Assembly: GCA_025667525.1 (NCBI GenBank)
Contig: CM046882.1
Span: 544,806,630 to 544,870,629 of the forward strand
Direction of reading: 5' to 3'
Source of the DNA: Glebionis coronaria
Lineage: Eukaryota > Streptophyta > Magnoliopsida > Asterales > Asteraceae
Length of the DNA: 64,000 nucleotides
A model generated the notes under the pieces. That model saw only the letters and a program-made list of their open reading frames with translations, was not told where the DNA came from and ran no database searches. Shown here one piece after another: positions 1 to 12,859 of this stretch. A program made the translations under genes and the position numbers. Each line of letters starts with the position of its first letter. The first letter of the stretch is position 1.

Positions 1-2022
1 TTCTTTTTGACAAATAGGACCGGTGCTCCCCAGGGTGAGGAACTCGGTCTAATGAAACCTTTGTCAAAAAGTTCCTTTAGTTGTTCAGCTAGCTCCTTCA
101 TCTCTGCTGGTGCTAAGCGGTATGGTGCTCTAGCAACGGGTGCAGCACCTGGTGTAAGCTCTATGTGAAACTCCACCTGTCGTGTTGGTGGTAACCCCGG
201 TAAGTCTTTTGGAAATACGTCTGAAAAATCTCTAACGATCGGTACATCTTCAACCTTCTTCTCATGATCTTCTTCTTCCTCCTTTTGCGTTACTTGAACC
301 AAGAACACTGGACATCCCTTCTCAATGTATCTTTGGGTTCTAATACATGAGATGACTTCCAGTCTCGATCTATTCTTCACTCCACTTCTTTCGCCTTGTA
401 TGATTAGTACATCGTTCCCATAAGGAACACGAACGCACTTCTCATGACATACAATTTCCGCGTGCTGCTTCGACATCCAATCCATTCCAATGATGACATC
501 AAAACTTCCTAATTCTATGGGGAGTAAGTCGATACTGAACGAATGATCTTGTAACCTTAGACTACATCCTTTCAGAATAGCATCGGTGGTCACTGACTTC
601 CCATCGGCTAGTTCTACATTATACTTAATATCTAACGCAGTAGGGGTGATATTTAGGCGTTCACTAAATGCAGATGACACAAAACTCCTATCCACACCAG
701 AATCAAATAATATTGAAGCATAGTTGTTATTGACTAGGAACGTACCAGTCACAACATTGTTGTCTTGCACTGCAGCCTCAGCACACAAATGATATACCTT
801 GCTAGGTGCCGTGAATCCACTTGGAGCACTGGTTGTGGCTCGATTATTTCCTCCCCGGTTCCCCTGGTTCTGCCTCTGGTTCCCTTGGTTGTGGTTTTGG
901 TTGCCTCGAATTTGGTTACCACGACCTTGGTTCCCACTGCTTGGACACTTATTCTTGTAATGCCCTTTCTCTCCACACCCAAAACAAGTAACATTCGCTC
1001 CTTGTCCACCTTGAGTTCCCGGTCCTCTTTGGTTAGCAGGACGGGGTGGTGCTCGACACTCCTTTGCCTTATGTCCAGCCTTTCCACAGTTGTAGCATGT
1101 AGGAGGACATGCTCCCTCGTGGTGTCGGCCACACTTTCCATAGAAAAGAAATCTTCCAACATAGTTTCCAGCATTACTTTGCCCAGCAGTAAACACCCTA
1201 GCCACCTCTTGACGCTTTTTTTGATTGTAGTTATTAGTGTTGTTGTTGTTGTTGGTGTTGTAGTGATTACCAGACCACTTCCTCTTGTCTCCAGCATTCT
1301 CCCCCAACTCTTGCACCACTTGGTACATCAAACTCTGAGCCATATCAATTGCTTCATGCAAGTCATTCGGCTTTGATGAAGTCACATTCCCCTTGATGTT
1401 CAAAGGTAAGCCCTCAATGTATCGCTCCAACAATCGGTCATTGTTGGGCACCATTTCGGGACACAATAAAATTAGCTCTTGAAAGCGCTGATTGTAAGCA
1501 GTAAGGGCGGTACCCTTGACTTTCAAGTTCCATAGCTCAACCTCCATCTGCTTGACTTCATTTCGTGGACAATACTTCCTAACAAACATAGCCTTGATCT
1601 CACTCCAAGGTGTAGCTTGTGCAACATCAATGGTCACTGCACGAGCATAAACATTCCACCAAGTCAAAGAACTATCCACCAATGTGCTTGATGCAAACTT
1701 CACCTTATCAGCTTCAGCAACATTGCTAATCCCAAATTGAGATTCCAACTTCTCAAACCATCTAGTCAAACCCACTGCACCTTCAGTACCACGGAAACTC
1801 ACTTGCGTAACCGCGCGAAATTCCTTGTAGGTGCAGGTCCGCGTATTGGCAACAGTGGCCCCTTGGTTTGTCTCCTCTTGCGTGCTCGCTGTACGGATCG
1901 CTTCAGCTGCTGCGAGTGCCTCAGCCACTCGTTCCGCGATCATTTGACTAAGCATGACTGGGTCAATCCCACCGGTAGCAGCTGGTGGATTCTTTATCTC
2001 AGATCTTCTAACTGGTGCCATA
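1..2022 (-). CDS. Gypsy Gag-Pol polyprotein, N-terminal 674 codons (open at window edge)
   Basis: I translated the minus strand from the ATG at 2022 and met no stop down to base 1. Order: retrotransposon Gag domain (RWFEKLE..., SLTWWN), an Asn-rich linker, CCHC zinc knuckle CYNCGKAGHKAKEC, a second knuckle CFGCGEKGHYKNKC, a Gln/Asn/Gly-rich linker, the aspartic protease active site ILFDSGVDRSF with GMDWMSKQHAEI downstream, and the RT entry motif GFIRPSSSPWGAPVLF at the window edge. Gag packages the RNA; protease matures the polyprotein. Gag and Pol are in one frame. The uninterrupted frame suggests a fairly recent insertion. The catalytic RT core is outside the window. Confidence 0.9.
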
Positions 2023-2302
2023 ATCTAAAAGGTAAACAAGACAATGAGTTTTGGCAGACATAACATTCATGGCACGCACAATACAATTATGAAATGCTCA
2101 ATGGTATAATAAACAATATATGATGATCGCACAAATTTGTAACCCAAATAAGATAATGTCATAACCTAACATCCATAGAAATGTTTCGAAATACATCACA
2201 ATCCGACATACATAATAAGGAAAAATGGAAAATGCCAACTAGCTGAGATAAACCTCATAGCTTAGTGGTCGTACAACAATGAGTCAACAGTACATGGTAA
2301 AT
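2023..2302 (-). other. Short leader between pre-gag ORF and gag
   Basis: This 280-bp AT-rich stretch separates the TAG that ends the leader ORF (2303-2305) from the Gag ATG (2022). I see no other feature in it. Confidence 0.5.
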
Positions 2303-3508
2303 CTAACTAGTACCCTCACGACGCTGGTGAAGTGCTCTCTCTAACTTTACCAGCCTCCTCTCAACCAAGTCCTCGCGAGCCTGGGCATCCCTAAGTCTGA
2401 CCTCGGTATCATGGCAAGCGGCCCTAAACCTGCCCTCTAAGTCAGCAATAGGATCCTCAACAGGTGCCTCTAGTCCACCCACCTCAACCTGTGGCTCCAC
2501 TCCCCAACGGGTCATCAGGCTCTCGATCTCCTTGAGACGATCATTCGCCATTGTGTCCATCTGGTCGAGAACAGTATGGAGCTGTCCTCGAAGACGGGTC
2601 ACACAAATCGTCAATGTCGTCTCATCCTCAACTGGACTCTTCTTTGTCAATGCCTGCAGCTTATCCTGCATCTCCTCATACTCCTCACCCAAAGTCTCCA
2701 CAGCATCCTCCAACCTATTCAAACGGGTCGTCACACATCCATCCGCTGCTCCAAGCATCACAACTGTTGATGTAGCTCTCCTAGGAATAGGGGTCGCAGC
2801 TCTCGGTCCAGTAGAGATACCAACATCGGCAAGCATCTCCTAATACACAGCAGGTACAGTCTCCAGCGGTGGTGGTGGTGGTGGTGACACCTCTGGGGCA
2901 AGACTGGCAGATGTGCGGGCTGCACGCCTGTCAGTAGCAGAGAAAGGTATGAGGGGTCGGTAAGGTGAAGGTGGTGGTCGGGCGGCTCTCCCTCGGAGAC
3001 GTCGCCTAACATAGTAGAGAGGCAGAGTGCCGGGTGCTGGGGTAGTGATGTCTGCCCTTTCCCCTTCGTCTTCGGACGAAGACGAGGAGATGAGTGTGAT
3101 GGGAGCCTCAGGAGTAGCAGCATATGCAGCAGGTGGGTCCTCAGTGTCTGTGACCTCCATGGGTTCACCTTCTCCATCGGTGAACTCCGTATCATCATCC
3201 TCAAAATCCTCCATCGATTCACCCCTAGTGACCGACGCCTGCCCTGGTGACTGCACCACATCAGCGGCTAGGTCGTCCTCTCCTCCGCCTTCTAGGCTAA
3301 GCACATCATCTGCTGGTGCATCAGGGATATGGATCGGTGAATGGTAAACCTCCTCAGTCTCTCTCTCGGTCTCATCATCTGAAGTCATCCGGTACCACGG
3401 ATATCCTGATGGTGATCCTCTAGGTAATCCCATCGATGAACTGACAGTCGACTGTGAACTGCGGTGGTGGTATGCCCCTGAAGACGCCGAATCACCAGAA
3501 GAAGACAT
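2303..3508 (-). pseudogene. Pre-gag leader ORF with one in-frame amber stop
   Basis: One reading frame runs from ATG 3508 to TAG 2303, broken once by TAG at 2840-2842; an ATG follows at 2836 in the same frame. The first part (222 codons) is Ser/Pro/Glu/Asp-rich, starts MSSSGDSASSGAYHH and has an acidic stretch and a Pro run near its end. The second part (177 codons) looks helical and charged (RLNRLEDAVETLGEEYEEMQ) and may form a coiled coil. It sits between PBS and gag on the genomic RNA strand. I do not recognise a function. Similar acidic, low-complexity ORFs occur ahead of gag in related composite-family elements (from memory). It is either a broken leader protein or two short ORFs. Confidence 0.6.
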
Positions 3509-3751
3509 TGCTGTAACATAAACAGAATAGATGTGTGTAAATATCTCATATAATTAGTCCGTGAAAGGGACATCGACATAACATATAGCAATCATTGTTC
3601 AAACCACATGTATCCCATATAACATAACTCAGATTTTGTTGTTGCACATGTACCCCATATAAATATATCTCGTAATTGTTAAATCACATGTATCCCATTT
3701 ATCATATATTATATAACGTTGAATCACTCGACTCCAATAATAATTGTTCAT

Positions 3752-3754
<3 letters not shown>

Positions 3755-3788
<34 letters not shown>
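3755..3788. repeat. (AT)n microsatellite
   Basis: A run of 17 AT dinucleotides in the Gypsy leader between the LTR and the pre-gag ORF. Confidence 0.95.
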
Positions 3789-3790
<2 letters not shown>

Positions 3791-3894
3791 ATGTATATAT
3801 ATATACTTAATACTTACAATCCGTATGATAATCAACTAGACACATAACAGTTATAGTCTAGAGTTACTAAATGCAACCTAGTTCTCTATAACCA

Positions 3895-3907
3895 GTCTCT
3901 GATACCA
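3895..3907 (-). other. Gypsy primer-binding site (tRNA-iMet type)
   Basis: On the minus strand this reads TGGTATCAGAGAC, matching the usual 3'-end complement of initiator tRNA-Met at its first 11 bases. It lies 3 bp inside the LTR end (TGTCAC at 3911 on the plus strand), as expected for priming minus-strand DNA synthesis. Confidence 0.9.
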
Positions 3908-3910
3908 ATC

Positions 3911-6900
3911 TGTCACACTCCCAAAATATCAGAGTATAATGGCAACAAGGGAGTGGTGACGTCATGATTATCATACACATAGTTACAAAGAACGACCTAT
4001 ACATGAGACGTTTGGAAAATTGATCACTTGCATTTGATAAAATAAGGAGTTTTAACATAGTGCGGAAGCATAAAACTGGTCACAGATACAAAAACAAGGT
4101 TTTCAAATAGTACAAATGATCTTTATTTTCAATAGAAATGACGGCAGTGCATGAGACCTCACATAGCATCTTCATTCTTAATACCTGAGAAAAACATTGC
4201 TAAAGCGTCAACATAAAGTTGGTGAGTTCATAGGTTTAGTTAATTTGAAGTGTTTAATGAACCACAAGATTTTCCCAAACATGATGACAATATAACAAAT
4301 ACAAAGTCATCATAAAAGCATTTATTACAGTCTAAGCTCGTGACACCGAAGCGTTAACAACACCAGCAGTATAATCATATAAATGTAGCCCAACTGGATG
4401 CCTAAACCCACGACATCCTATCTCATACTCAAATGAAACTGTGCCCGCTTGTCCCCTGTTAGACCAAGACGGACAGGGGCGTCAACCCCGATAGATCTAT
4501 CCATAACATTCGCGCTTACACAAAGTAATTAACGGTTCACGATTCACGGGCCAAAGCAACTGGGTTTTAAGTGGGACTTAGACTAGTATATAAATCAGTT
4601 AATGCACTTGTGTTCATACGTTAAATCAAGCAATGTCTCACCCCAAAAAGCAGTAAAAGCAGTTAAAAAGTGGGGCTATAAACTCACCTCAAATGATAGT
4701 CAAGCAAAAGTAATCAAACAGTAGGCACGGAAAAATGCTCGCAACAACGTCAACCCAAACCGCAGCCTAGCAATAATAATAACTAGCTAAGCTACAAGTA
4801 AAGCAATTAAATAATTATTCTTACATTACATTGTACTTGCACCAATTAAATAAATAAATAAAAATATATACTTTTTATTTAAAAGGTCAAAATATGACAA
4901 AGTTTATAAAATAAAAACGCACACAAAAATAATTAATTTAAGACGACACAAGACAGACTCTTTAGAAAATTAGACGCGACGATTAATTATATTTTTAGTT
5001 GGGTCAATTGGTAATTGGTCTCTATCTATGTCCAATAATAGTCCAAGTCTCAGTCCAATACAGTCCATATAATAGTACGGTCCTAATCCTAATTTTTGTC
5101 CAATAAATATATCATTCTTTTTGTCTTATTAATTTTTAGTATCAATTAATATGAAGGTCAAAACAAATAAATAAAGTGATCGTCCCTTCTGGGTCGTCCA
5201 TAAATAAATTATGAGACCCTTGCCCGGGACCCACTTTAATTGGGTCTTTTAGTTCGGTTAGAGTCAAAAGAAAGGGGACTCGGCATATACGACTAACACG
5301 AAGAATGCCTACTCCCACGCTCCACGCGCGAACCGTGACACCAATTTAGTCCGGGTTAAATTATATTAATATTTATTTAATATTTCTTAAGTTTTAATTT
5401 TTAAGTTTAAATTAATTAAAAGGTCAAATTTTGATAAGTCTGCTAATTAAGCGGGGTTTAATTTTATATTAAACTATAAGTAAGTATAATAGTACCATGT
5501 TATGTCATATTTTTGGTATTTTGTTCCCTCCCCTGCGCACTGTTGCACTGACACACACAATATGTACACATTTGTACTTTATTAAAATAATAGGCACATT
5601 TGGTTCTTTCTCTTTGCTTGTTCGACGGACAGAGACACAAAAACAAGCACCACCATTTCCATTGTATTACAAACCGAGACTTTCAAGCCTTCTAACGACT
5701 TCGTTACTTGACCGTTTTCGAAAATTCAAGTTGCACTATAACCGTTACGACACCTACTATGAATCCCACCACAAAAACGACACGTTTGGACGTAGTTTTG
5801 ACTCGGTATACTCGTTTGAACAACATATTTACACAAAACCTTAAAAACATATATTTAGCTCAAATGATCTCAAACTTTTCGTCTCAAACCCTTATGTTAC
5901 TCATATATGATGCATTCACTTTCGAAAATATACTTTTGTTCATGTTTTTAATGTACCCATTTAGCCATTTTTAAACCAAAATTTGTGATTTCATGTAAAA
6001 AGCTTGATTATTAGTTGTAAGAAATGGTTTTAGATGTGCAAGTACATGTAATATGTTATGAACGTAAATAGATAGAGATTTAAGGCCTTACAAAGCTATG
6101 TGAATCGATGAAATCAAGAACCCACGGATCAACTATCTAAATGAGATCTTAAACCAAAACCCTAACTCGTCCTTAAGCTCGAAAAGTGAACCAAAACAGC
6201 AACCAAAATCGTCCTAGCTCGAACCCACGAAAATATTTAGCTCAACGAAGTCCTAATCGCGTGCATTCATCCTTGTATGTTGTCTTCTTGAGTATATTTA
6301 AGTATATGTATGTGATTGTTTTATGTGAGTGAATATGAGGTGTAACTTTTAAGGTTTTTAAAGATTGAGGATGAAGATGATATTCATGGAGAATGAAGAA
6401 TGGTGATGAAGAAGATATGGGTGTTTTGTTTCGGCAGTGAAAGGAAAGAAAAAGAGAGAAGGGTTTTGATTTTGATGAAAGTTAAATGTATTGTATGTGT
6501 TGACTAGGAATAGGGTAGTATATATGCATGAAAAAGGAAGTGAAGGTGTAGGCTCTTTTGTTGTTTTGTTTGATATCTCGACAAAAGAAATAAGAAGTGT
6601 GAGAATTGTGTGACATAATATTATTAGTGTGAGTGGGGAGTTTTGAATTAATTAGGATAGCATATGGTGGTATGTGTTTGTAAGTATGTAGGAAGAGTGA
6701 GGTAGGAAATATTATATTAGTGGTATAATGTAAAGATAGTTAGTAGGTAAAATTGGGTTTTGAGTGAAATAATGATGATGCAACTATTGTGAATTTATGA
6801 GATGATTAACTTAACTAGTTAACGTTAAGTATTTAGGCTCGAACGATGACGCGATGAATGACACGATTTCTTAATGACTCCAAATAATGCTAAGTACGAA

Positions 6901-6993
6901 TAATTAACACGTAAATATAAATAAATCGCATGCCACTTCATAAATATGAGATAACTTCTCAATTTGTTAAATCCACAAGGTTCAAAGCTCACA
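3911..6993 (-). repeat. Gypsy 5' LTR, about 3.1 kb (outer edge uncertain)
   Basis: The LTR begins on the plus strand with TGTCACACTCCC next to the PBS and so ends ...GTGTGACA on the element strand. It contains no credible gene: short frames at 5497-5974 lack recognisable domains. A promoter-like TATA lies at 6519-6525, followed downstream on the minus strand by a CT-rich leader (about 6430-6470), which suggests that most of this LTR is R/U5. The outer end is placed at 6993 only because copia-like gag sequence starts soon after. Confidence 0.65.
6519..6525 (-). promoter_or_regulatory. Candidate TATA box of the Gypsy LTR
   Basis: TATATA on the minus strand, followed about 40-90 bp downstream by a pyrimidine-rich CT stretch typical of plant LTR transcript starts. 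The start site itself is inferred. Confidence 0.4.
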
Positions 6994-7018
6994 TTAAATA
7001 AATACATGGGAAAATAAA

Positions 7019-9676
7019 GATGAAAAATTGACGAATGTCACATTAGACCCGATTGTTATCTTCGATGATCGCTCAAATAAGGATCTAGTAGATGAGAATC
7101 GGTCATACAACTTTGCAAAATATCCCGAGTGTGGTTATTTTAAAATGAATGAGGAGCTTGCAAAAACGGATTTTAGAATTCGCTTCCATATGGGTAAAGA
7201 TCTCATCACAGCACCAACCTACATGTTACATGAAGAAAACCCTAGTACACTTCCTACACTTGTCAAAATGGAAGGAACTAAGGAAATTCCAAAGGATCTT
7301 CCACCTGTTAGCACTGTATGGTTAAACTTGCAAGAGATTAATCAATACTTTGCTAGTTTTGACAAGGTCATTTTGGAATGTACGAATTCAAATGGCCTAA
7401 ACGCCGGAGACTGGGCTTTCGAACACATGAACGAGGTGTTTAAGAATGAGATCAATCCGTTTGTCGAAAGTCTAAAAGGAAGTTTTGCATCTCTTTCGGA
7501 AAATCTGTAGTTTGAAATTGCAGAAGTTCAAAAAGTGTTTTATGAAATCGACACCGCTTACGAACTACAATTAATTGAAAAGGAAAAGATTTTATCCGAA
7601 TATGACCAATTCTTGTCCCAAGTAATTTCGTTTGATGTGCTTACTACTGTGAATGTTAATTATTCGAATGAGCTTACATCCGCTATGATTAAATGTGATG
7701 CTGTGAATATATGTGATGATGTGTGTGATCTCTCTATAAATGTTGCTGATACTGTAAATGAGGTAGATAATCATTCTTGTCACGAATCTAACGCTGAATT
7801 TTTAAAGCTTCAAGATTATTACAATTTACTTTCAAAACACTTTAATTAACTTGAACAACATTGTATATCTTTAGAATTAAAACAACAAACTCAAAATGAG
7901 GATTTTTTGATAACAAATGTTTGTGAAAACAGTGTTGAGACGAGTGACAAGATGATTGCAATAGTTAAGGCATTAGAGGAAGAGATTATGAGATTAAAGA
8001 GAGATGTGTCATCAAATGAAACACTAAAATTGGAACTAGAGGCTGCAGAGTCTAAAAACCAGGACTTAGAAATTAGACTTTCGTCTATTCTAGGGGAGAT
8101 GGATCGTGCAAGACAGGGAATGTCCAAACTTTATGGTTCACTAGAAGAACGCTTCGCTTTTAATGCGGCACAACAACAATCTTATGTTGAACAATTGAAC
8201 AAAAAATGTGAGGAAATCTCTGACTTAAATATCCAGCTCATTGACAAAAACATGGTTTTGGCCGAGTTAAAGGAGACACTTCTTCTCACCCGACAAGAAG
8301 CTGTTAATAACTTAGCTACCAACTCTGCACCGTCCTCTAGTGCTCCAACAACCAAGTCAGTAGTTCTTTATAAGAACCCGCTCCATAAGAAAAACCCGGT
8401 TACCTATGATGATTATATGAGGAATGCAATTAAGCATGTAGATCTTGTTAGGGATATTTTAGATGATTTATATGCGTTAGATCCCTCAAGCAGTTACTTT
8501 TATTCAGGTCATGAATATATTAAGCGAGTTCCATATTGCTTAGCATATTTGCAATACATAGGTAAACCGGGTACTGCACTACTCACTAATCGACCCATTG
8601 CTGTAACTCCATTCAATAAGACCCCAGGAGCAAAACCGTCATTGGCACCATCAAGTAAGGCACCTTTAAAATCTTTTGCTAATGTTCCCACTTTGCCTTC
8701 TACAGGATTAAAAGAGTCTACTAAGGCTAAAGGATCGCCACTCAAGAAAGATAAGATCAAGCCCTCCACTAGTAGTACCAACAAGAAGAAAGTAGAAGCT
8801 CACCATAGGAATGTTATGTCAGATTTAAATAAAAAGAATCATGTTGCTAAGACTAAAAGCTCTGCGCCTGTGCAGAAGCTTAAACCATTTGTGAATTCTA
8901 ATTTGAATTGTTGGAATTGTAATGAGTGCATGTTTTCCCAACGTCATGATTTGTGTCTTATTGATCATGTGAATGAAATGAATGCCATTAGGAATGATCT
9001 TGAATGGAAGCCCACTGGAGAACTCGTACCCAAGTTGGATGGCAATGGCGTCCCACTGGTAGGACCTTTACATTAGATGGAAAAATGTGCCCTTTAACTA
9101 GGAATGCATCCATTGAGGTTAGGTCTCAGCGTCCTTTAGTTAGGCACACTAGCACTACAGTATGGAAACAACGCCCTTTAATTAGGTCAGCCCCCACTAT
9201 AGTGCCTATCAGTGAAGAAATACCTCAGGATTTAAGCCAACTAGAATCTACACCACCAACTAGGAAGAAGGCTAGGAAATCTAAGAAACCTAAAGTTAGC
9301 AAATCTAAGATTATTAAATCTGTACCTGCTAATAACAAGGAACATTCGGATTCCGAAACCTATACATTGTCCTCGTCTGGTGATATTTTCAGGTGGTCCA
9401 AATCATCCTCTGGTATTTGGACTCCGGTTGTTCAAAGCATACGACCGGAGATCGCTCGATGCTCCGAAATTTCGTCAGCAAGTTTCTTGGAACGGTTAAA
9501 TTTGGTAATGATCATATTGCAAAGATAATGGGGTATGGTGAATATCAGATTGGAAACGTTACGATTTCAAGGTATACTATGTAGAAGGTCTTGGTCATAA
9601 TTTATTTTCAGTAGGACAGTTTTGTGATTCCAACCTAGAGGTTGCTTTTCGACAACATACTTGTTTCATCCGCAAC
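7019..9676 (+). pseudogene. Copia A gag and protease, degenerate
   Basis: Gag frame is open from about 7019 but has stops at 7508-7510 (TAG) and 7847-7849 (TAA), resumes to 9076, then shifts frame near 9004-9076, again near 9390, and again near 9575. The Gag part is rich in coiled-coil-like sequence (about 7907-8300), then Ser/Thr/Lys-rich, with a Cys cluster CWNCNECMFSQRHDLC rather than a CCHC knuckle. Protease active site WYLDSGCSKHTTG lies at 9411-9449. After the last shift, [12 protein letters not shown] leads into the pre-integrase region. At least two stops and three frameshifts make this part non-functional in one frame. The 5' end of gag is missing. Confidence 0.8.
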
Positions 9677-12600
9677 TTGGAAGGAAAAGATTTGTTGAAG
9701 GGGTCTTGTGGTGCAAATCTTTATACTTTGTCCTTACAAGACATGATGGCCGCCTCTCCAGTATGTCTTCTCTCTAAAGCATCTAAGACCAAGTCATGGT
9801 TATGGCATCGCAGATTATCTCATCTCAACTTTGATGCTATTAATCATCTGGCTAAAAACGAATTAGTTCGTGGTCTTCCAAAGCTCAAATTTCACAAGGA
9901 CCATTTATGTTCCGCGTGTTCAAGCGGGAAAAGTACCAAGAAATCATACAAGCCCAAAGCTGAAGACACCAATCAAGAAAAACTTCATCTTTTGCATATG
10001 GATCTTTGTGGGCTAATGAGAACTGAAAGTGTGAGCGGTAAGAAATTCATTCTTGTTATTGTGGATGATTTCTCCAGGTTTACATGGGTTAGATTTCTAC
10101 GTACAAAGGATGAAGCACCGAAGGTTATCATCACTTTTCTGAAATTCATTCAGGTACGTTTAAATACTACTGTCCGACGTATTCGTACAGATAATGGAAC
10201 AGAGTTCGTCAACCAGACTCTTCGTGATTACTATGAAGAAGTTGGTATCTCACATGAAACATCCGCTGCACGCACTCCACAAGAAAACAGTGTCGTTGAA
10301 AGACGGAATCGTACGCTTATGGAAGCTGCTAGGACTATGCTGATTTATGCGAACGCTCCATTGTTCTTGTGGGCAGAAGCTATATCTACTGCATGTTTCA
10401 CCCAAAACCATTCTATCATTCAGAAACGCCATGGAAAAACACCTTACGAGCTTCTACATGACCGTAAACCCGATGTTTCATTTTTTCATGTGTTTGGTGC
10501 TCTTTGTTATCCAAACATTAATAGTGAGAACTTGGGCAAACTTCAACCGAAAGCCGATATAGGTATTTTCATTGGTTACTCACCCTCCAAGAAAGCATAC
10601 CGAATTTACAACCGTCGTCTTGGTAAGATAGTAGAAACTATGTACGCATATTTCGATGAGCTGACAGCGATGGCTTCTGAGCAATGCAGCTCTGAACCCG
10701 CGCTTCACGAGATGGGAACCGGTGCTATTAGTTCCGGATTAGTTCCCAATAATCCTACTTCTACATCATTTTTACCACCTACAAGGCCCGAGTGGGATAA
10801 ACTGTTTCAACCGTTGTTTGATGAATTCTTTGATCCCCCAAATGATGAAGTTCCAGCACCTGTAGTGATAGCTCCAATCCCTGAAGTTGTTGCTCAAGCT
10901 AATGAGGCTTTATCAAATGCATCTTCAATTAACATTGAACCGGATGCACCTCTACCAAGTGATTCTCAAACTACACCTGAATCGTCACCCTTACTTGTGC
11001 CTAATGATGTTGAAGAGGATTCTATTGATCACGATTTGGAATATGCTCACCTACAAGAGCTTCCTTTCTTTGGTGTACCGATACCTGAAAACCCTTCAGC
11101 CGCGTCTACCTCAGAAGAAGCTCCTTCAATTGTTCATTCCAGACCACCACGGATTGAAAAACATAGCACCAAATGGACAAAAGATCACCCAATTAGGAAT
11201 GTCATTGGAAGTCTCGATCGACCAGTCTCTACACGCCATCAATTACAAGAGAGTGCACTCTATTGCTATTTTGATGCATTTCTCTCCGAAGTTGAACCTA
11301 AAAATTGGCAACAGGCTATGACTCAATCATCTTGGATTGAAGCCATGCAGGAGGAACTAAATGAATTCCAAAGACTTGAAGTATGGGAATTAGTTCCTCT
11401 CCCTGACAAGGTTAACATCCTTACTTTGTTGTGGGTTTATAAGGTTAAACTCGATGAGATGGGTGCAGTCTTGAAGAATAAGGCTAGATTGGTTGCTAGA
11501 GGATACAAACAAGCCTTGGGTATCGACTTTGAAGAATCTTTTGCTCTTGTTGCAAGATTGGAGGCTATTAGACTATTCCTTTCGTATGTTGCTCATATGA
11601 ACATGATCATCTATCAAATGGATGTGAAGACGGCATTTTTGAATGGTGAACTAAGGGAAGAGGTCTATGTTAGTCAGCCGGATGGGTTCGTTAGCACGGA
11701 GTTTCCTAATCATGTGTACAAGCTTAAGAAGGCTCTATATGGGTTGAAACAAGCTCCACGCACGTGGTATGATCTCCTTTCAACATATCTCATCTCGGAA
11801 GGCTTCTCCAAAGGCAAAGTGGACCCCACTCTATTCACTCTCAAGGAGGACAACGACTTGATACTGGTACAAATTTATGTTGATGATATAATATTTGTTG
11901 CCTCTAACATAGAATTGTCAAAACGCTTTGAGAAGATAATGTCCACACGCTTTCAGATGTCAATGATGGGAAAATTTTCATTTTTCTTAGGATTACAAAT
12001 TTCTCAGAATCCCAGAGGCATCTTTATTAATCAATCCAAATATGCTCTAGAATCTTTAAAGAAATATAACTTTGAAAATTGTGACCCCGTGGACACTCCA
12101 ATGGTGGAGAAATCCAAGTTAGATGAAGATACGAATGGGATTATTGTCGATCCAAAACTTTACCGTGGGATGATCGGCACCCTTCTCTATCTGACTGCTA
12201 GCAGGTCTGATTTGCAATTTGCCGTATGCATGTGTGCCCGGTATCAGGCTCGGCCTACTGAAAAGCACCTACATGTTGTTAAAAGGATATTTCGGTATCT
12301 CAAAGGAACACTTCATCGTGGTCTATGGTATCCGAAAGATTCCTCCATTGCTTTAATATCATACACAGATGCCGATCATGCTGGGTGTCAAGACACGAGG
12401 CGTAGCACTTCTGGGTCTGTGCAACTCCTTGGAGACAGATTGATTAGTTGGTCTTCAAAAAGGCAGAAAAGCGCTGCAATTTCTAGCACGGAGGCTGAAT
12501 ACATCGCCATGTCCGGTTGTTGTGCTCAAGTCCTTTGGATGAGATCACAATTAACTGACTACGGTTTGGGATTCAACAAAATCCCGATGTATTGTGACAA

Positions 12601-12859
12601 CAAGAGCGCCATTGCCCTTTGCTGCAACTACGTTCAACACTCCCGGGCCAAGCACATAGACATTCGCTACCATTTCATTAAAGAGCAGGTGGAGAACAGA
12701 GTGATCGAGCTGTATTTTGTCACCACTGAGTATCAGCTGGCAGATATGTTCACCAAAGCCTTAGATCGAGGACGAATCGAGTTTTTGATCGACAAGCTTG
12801 GCATGAAATCATTCACTCCATCGACTCTCAAAGAATTGGCAGAAGAATCAGCTGAATAG
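9677..12859 (+). CDS. Copia A integrase, reverse transcriptase and RNase H (intact 1060-codon frame)
   Basis: The open frame actually extends upstream to about 9575; the first ATG is 9677. Order: integrase zinc-binding HHCC (WHRRLSH ... CSACSSGK, residues about 40-80), integrase core with [16 protein letters not shown] and the catalytic Glu in VVERRNRTL (residues about 130-220), a variable Pro/Ser linker (about 330-500), RT ([19 protein letters not shown], catalytic IYVDDIIF, residues about 560-790) and RNase H ([18 protein letters not shown], residues about 880-1000). INT before RT defines Copia. Odd residues: TPQENSVVE in place of the usual TPQQNG, and FALVAR for FAPVAR. Enzymatic motifs are kept although gag-protease upstream is broken. 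Confidence 0.92.
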   Translation: MEGKDLLKGSCGANLYTLSLQDMMAASPVCLLSKASKTKSWLWHRRLSHLNFDAINHLAKNELVRGLPKLKFHKDHLCSACSSGKSTKKSYKPKAEDTNQEKLHLLHMDLCGLMRTESVSGKKFILVIVDDFSRFTWVRFLRTKDEAPKVIITFLKFIQVRLNTTVRRIRTDNGTEFVNQTLRDYYEEVGISHETSAARTPQENSVVERRNRTLMEAARTMLIYANAPLFLWAEAISTACFTQNHSIIQKRHGKTPYELLHDRKPDVSFFHVFGALCYPNINSENLGKLQPKADIGIFIGYSPSKKAYRIYNRRLGKIVETMYAYFDELTAMASEQCSSEPALHEMGTGAISSGLVPNNPTSTSFLPPTRPEWDKLFQPLFDEFFDPPNDEVPAPVVIAPIPEVVAQANEALSNASSINIEPDAPLPSDSQTTPESSPLLVPNDVEEDSIDHDLEYAHLQELPFFGVPIPENPSAASTSEEAPSIVHSRPPRIEKHSTKWTKDHPIRNVIGSLDRPVSTRHQLQESALYCYFDAFLSEVEPKNWQQAMTQSSWIEAMQEELNEFQRLEVWELVPLPDKVNILTLLWVYKVKLDEMGAVLKNKARLVARGYKQALGIDFEESFALVARLEAIRLFLSYVAHMNMIIYQMDVKTAFLNGELREEVYVSQPDGFVSTEFPNHVYKLKKALYGLKQAPRTWYDLLSTYLISEGFSKGKVDPTLFTLKEDNDLILVQIYVDDIIFVASNIELSKRFEKIMSTRFQMSMMGKFSFFLGLQISQNPRGIFINQSKYALESLKKYNFENCDPVDTPMVEKSKLDEDTNGIIVDPKLYRGMIGTLLYLTASRSDLQFAVCMCARYQARPTEKHLHVVKRIFRYLKGTLHRGLWYPKDSSIALISYTDADHAGCQDTRRSTSGSVQLLGDRLISWSSKRQKSAAISSTEAEYIAMSGCCAQVLWMRSQLTDYGLGFNKIPMYCDNKSAIALCCNYVQHSRAKHIDIRYHFIKEQVENRVIELYFVTTEYQLADMFTKALDRGRIEFLIDKLGMKSFTPSTLKELAEESAE

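Larger units (their letters stand above)
1..6993 (-). mobile_element. Ty3/Gypsy LTR retrotransposon, 5' half (chromovirus/Tekay-like)
   Basis: Read on the minus strand the order is long LTR, primer-binding site, leader with an extra ORF, then a Gag-Pol ORF that leaves the window at base 1. The LTR inner edge is clear (TGTCACACTCC at 3911, with a PBS next to it). The outer edge near 6993 is only a guess: an ACA trinucleotide just before copia-A-like gag sequence begins. The rest of pol and the second LTR must lie to the left, so neither LTR identity nor the target duplication can be checked. Lineage is inferred from the protease (LFDSG, GMDW) and from the sequence leading into RT. Confidence 0.85.

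Noticed and set aside
5497..5974. Short plus frames in the Gypsy LTR
   Set aside because: No domains, AT-rich, inside an LTR of the opposite strand.
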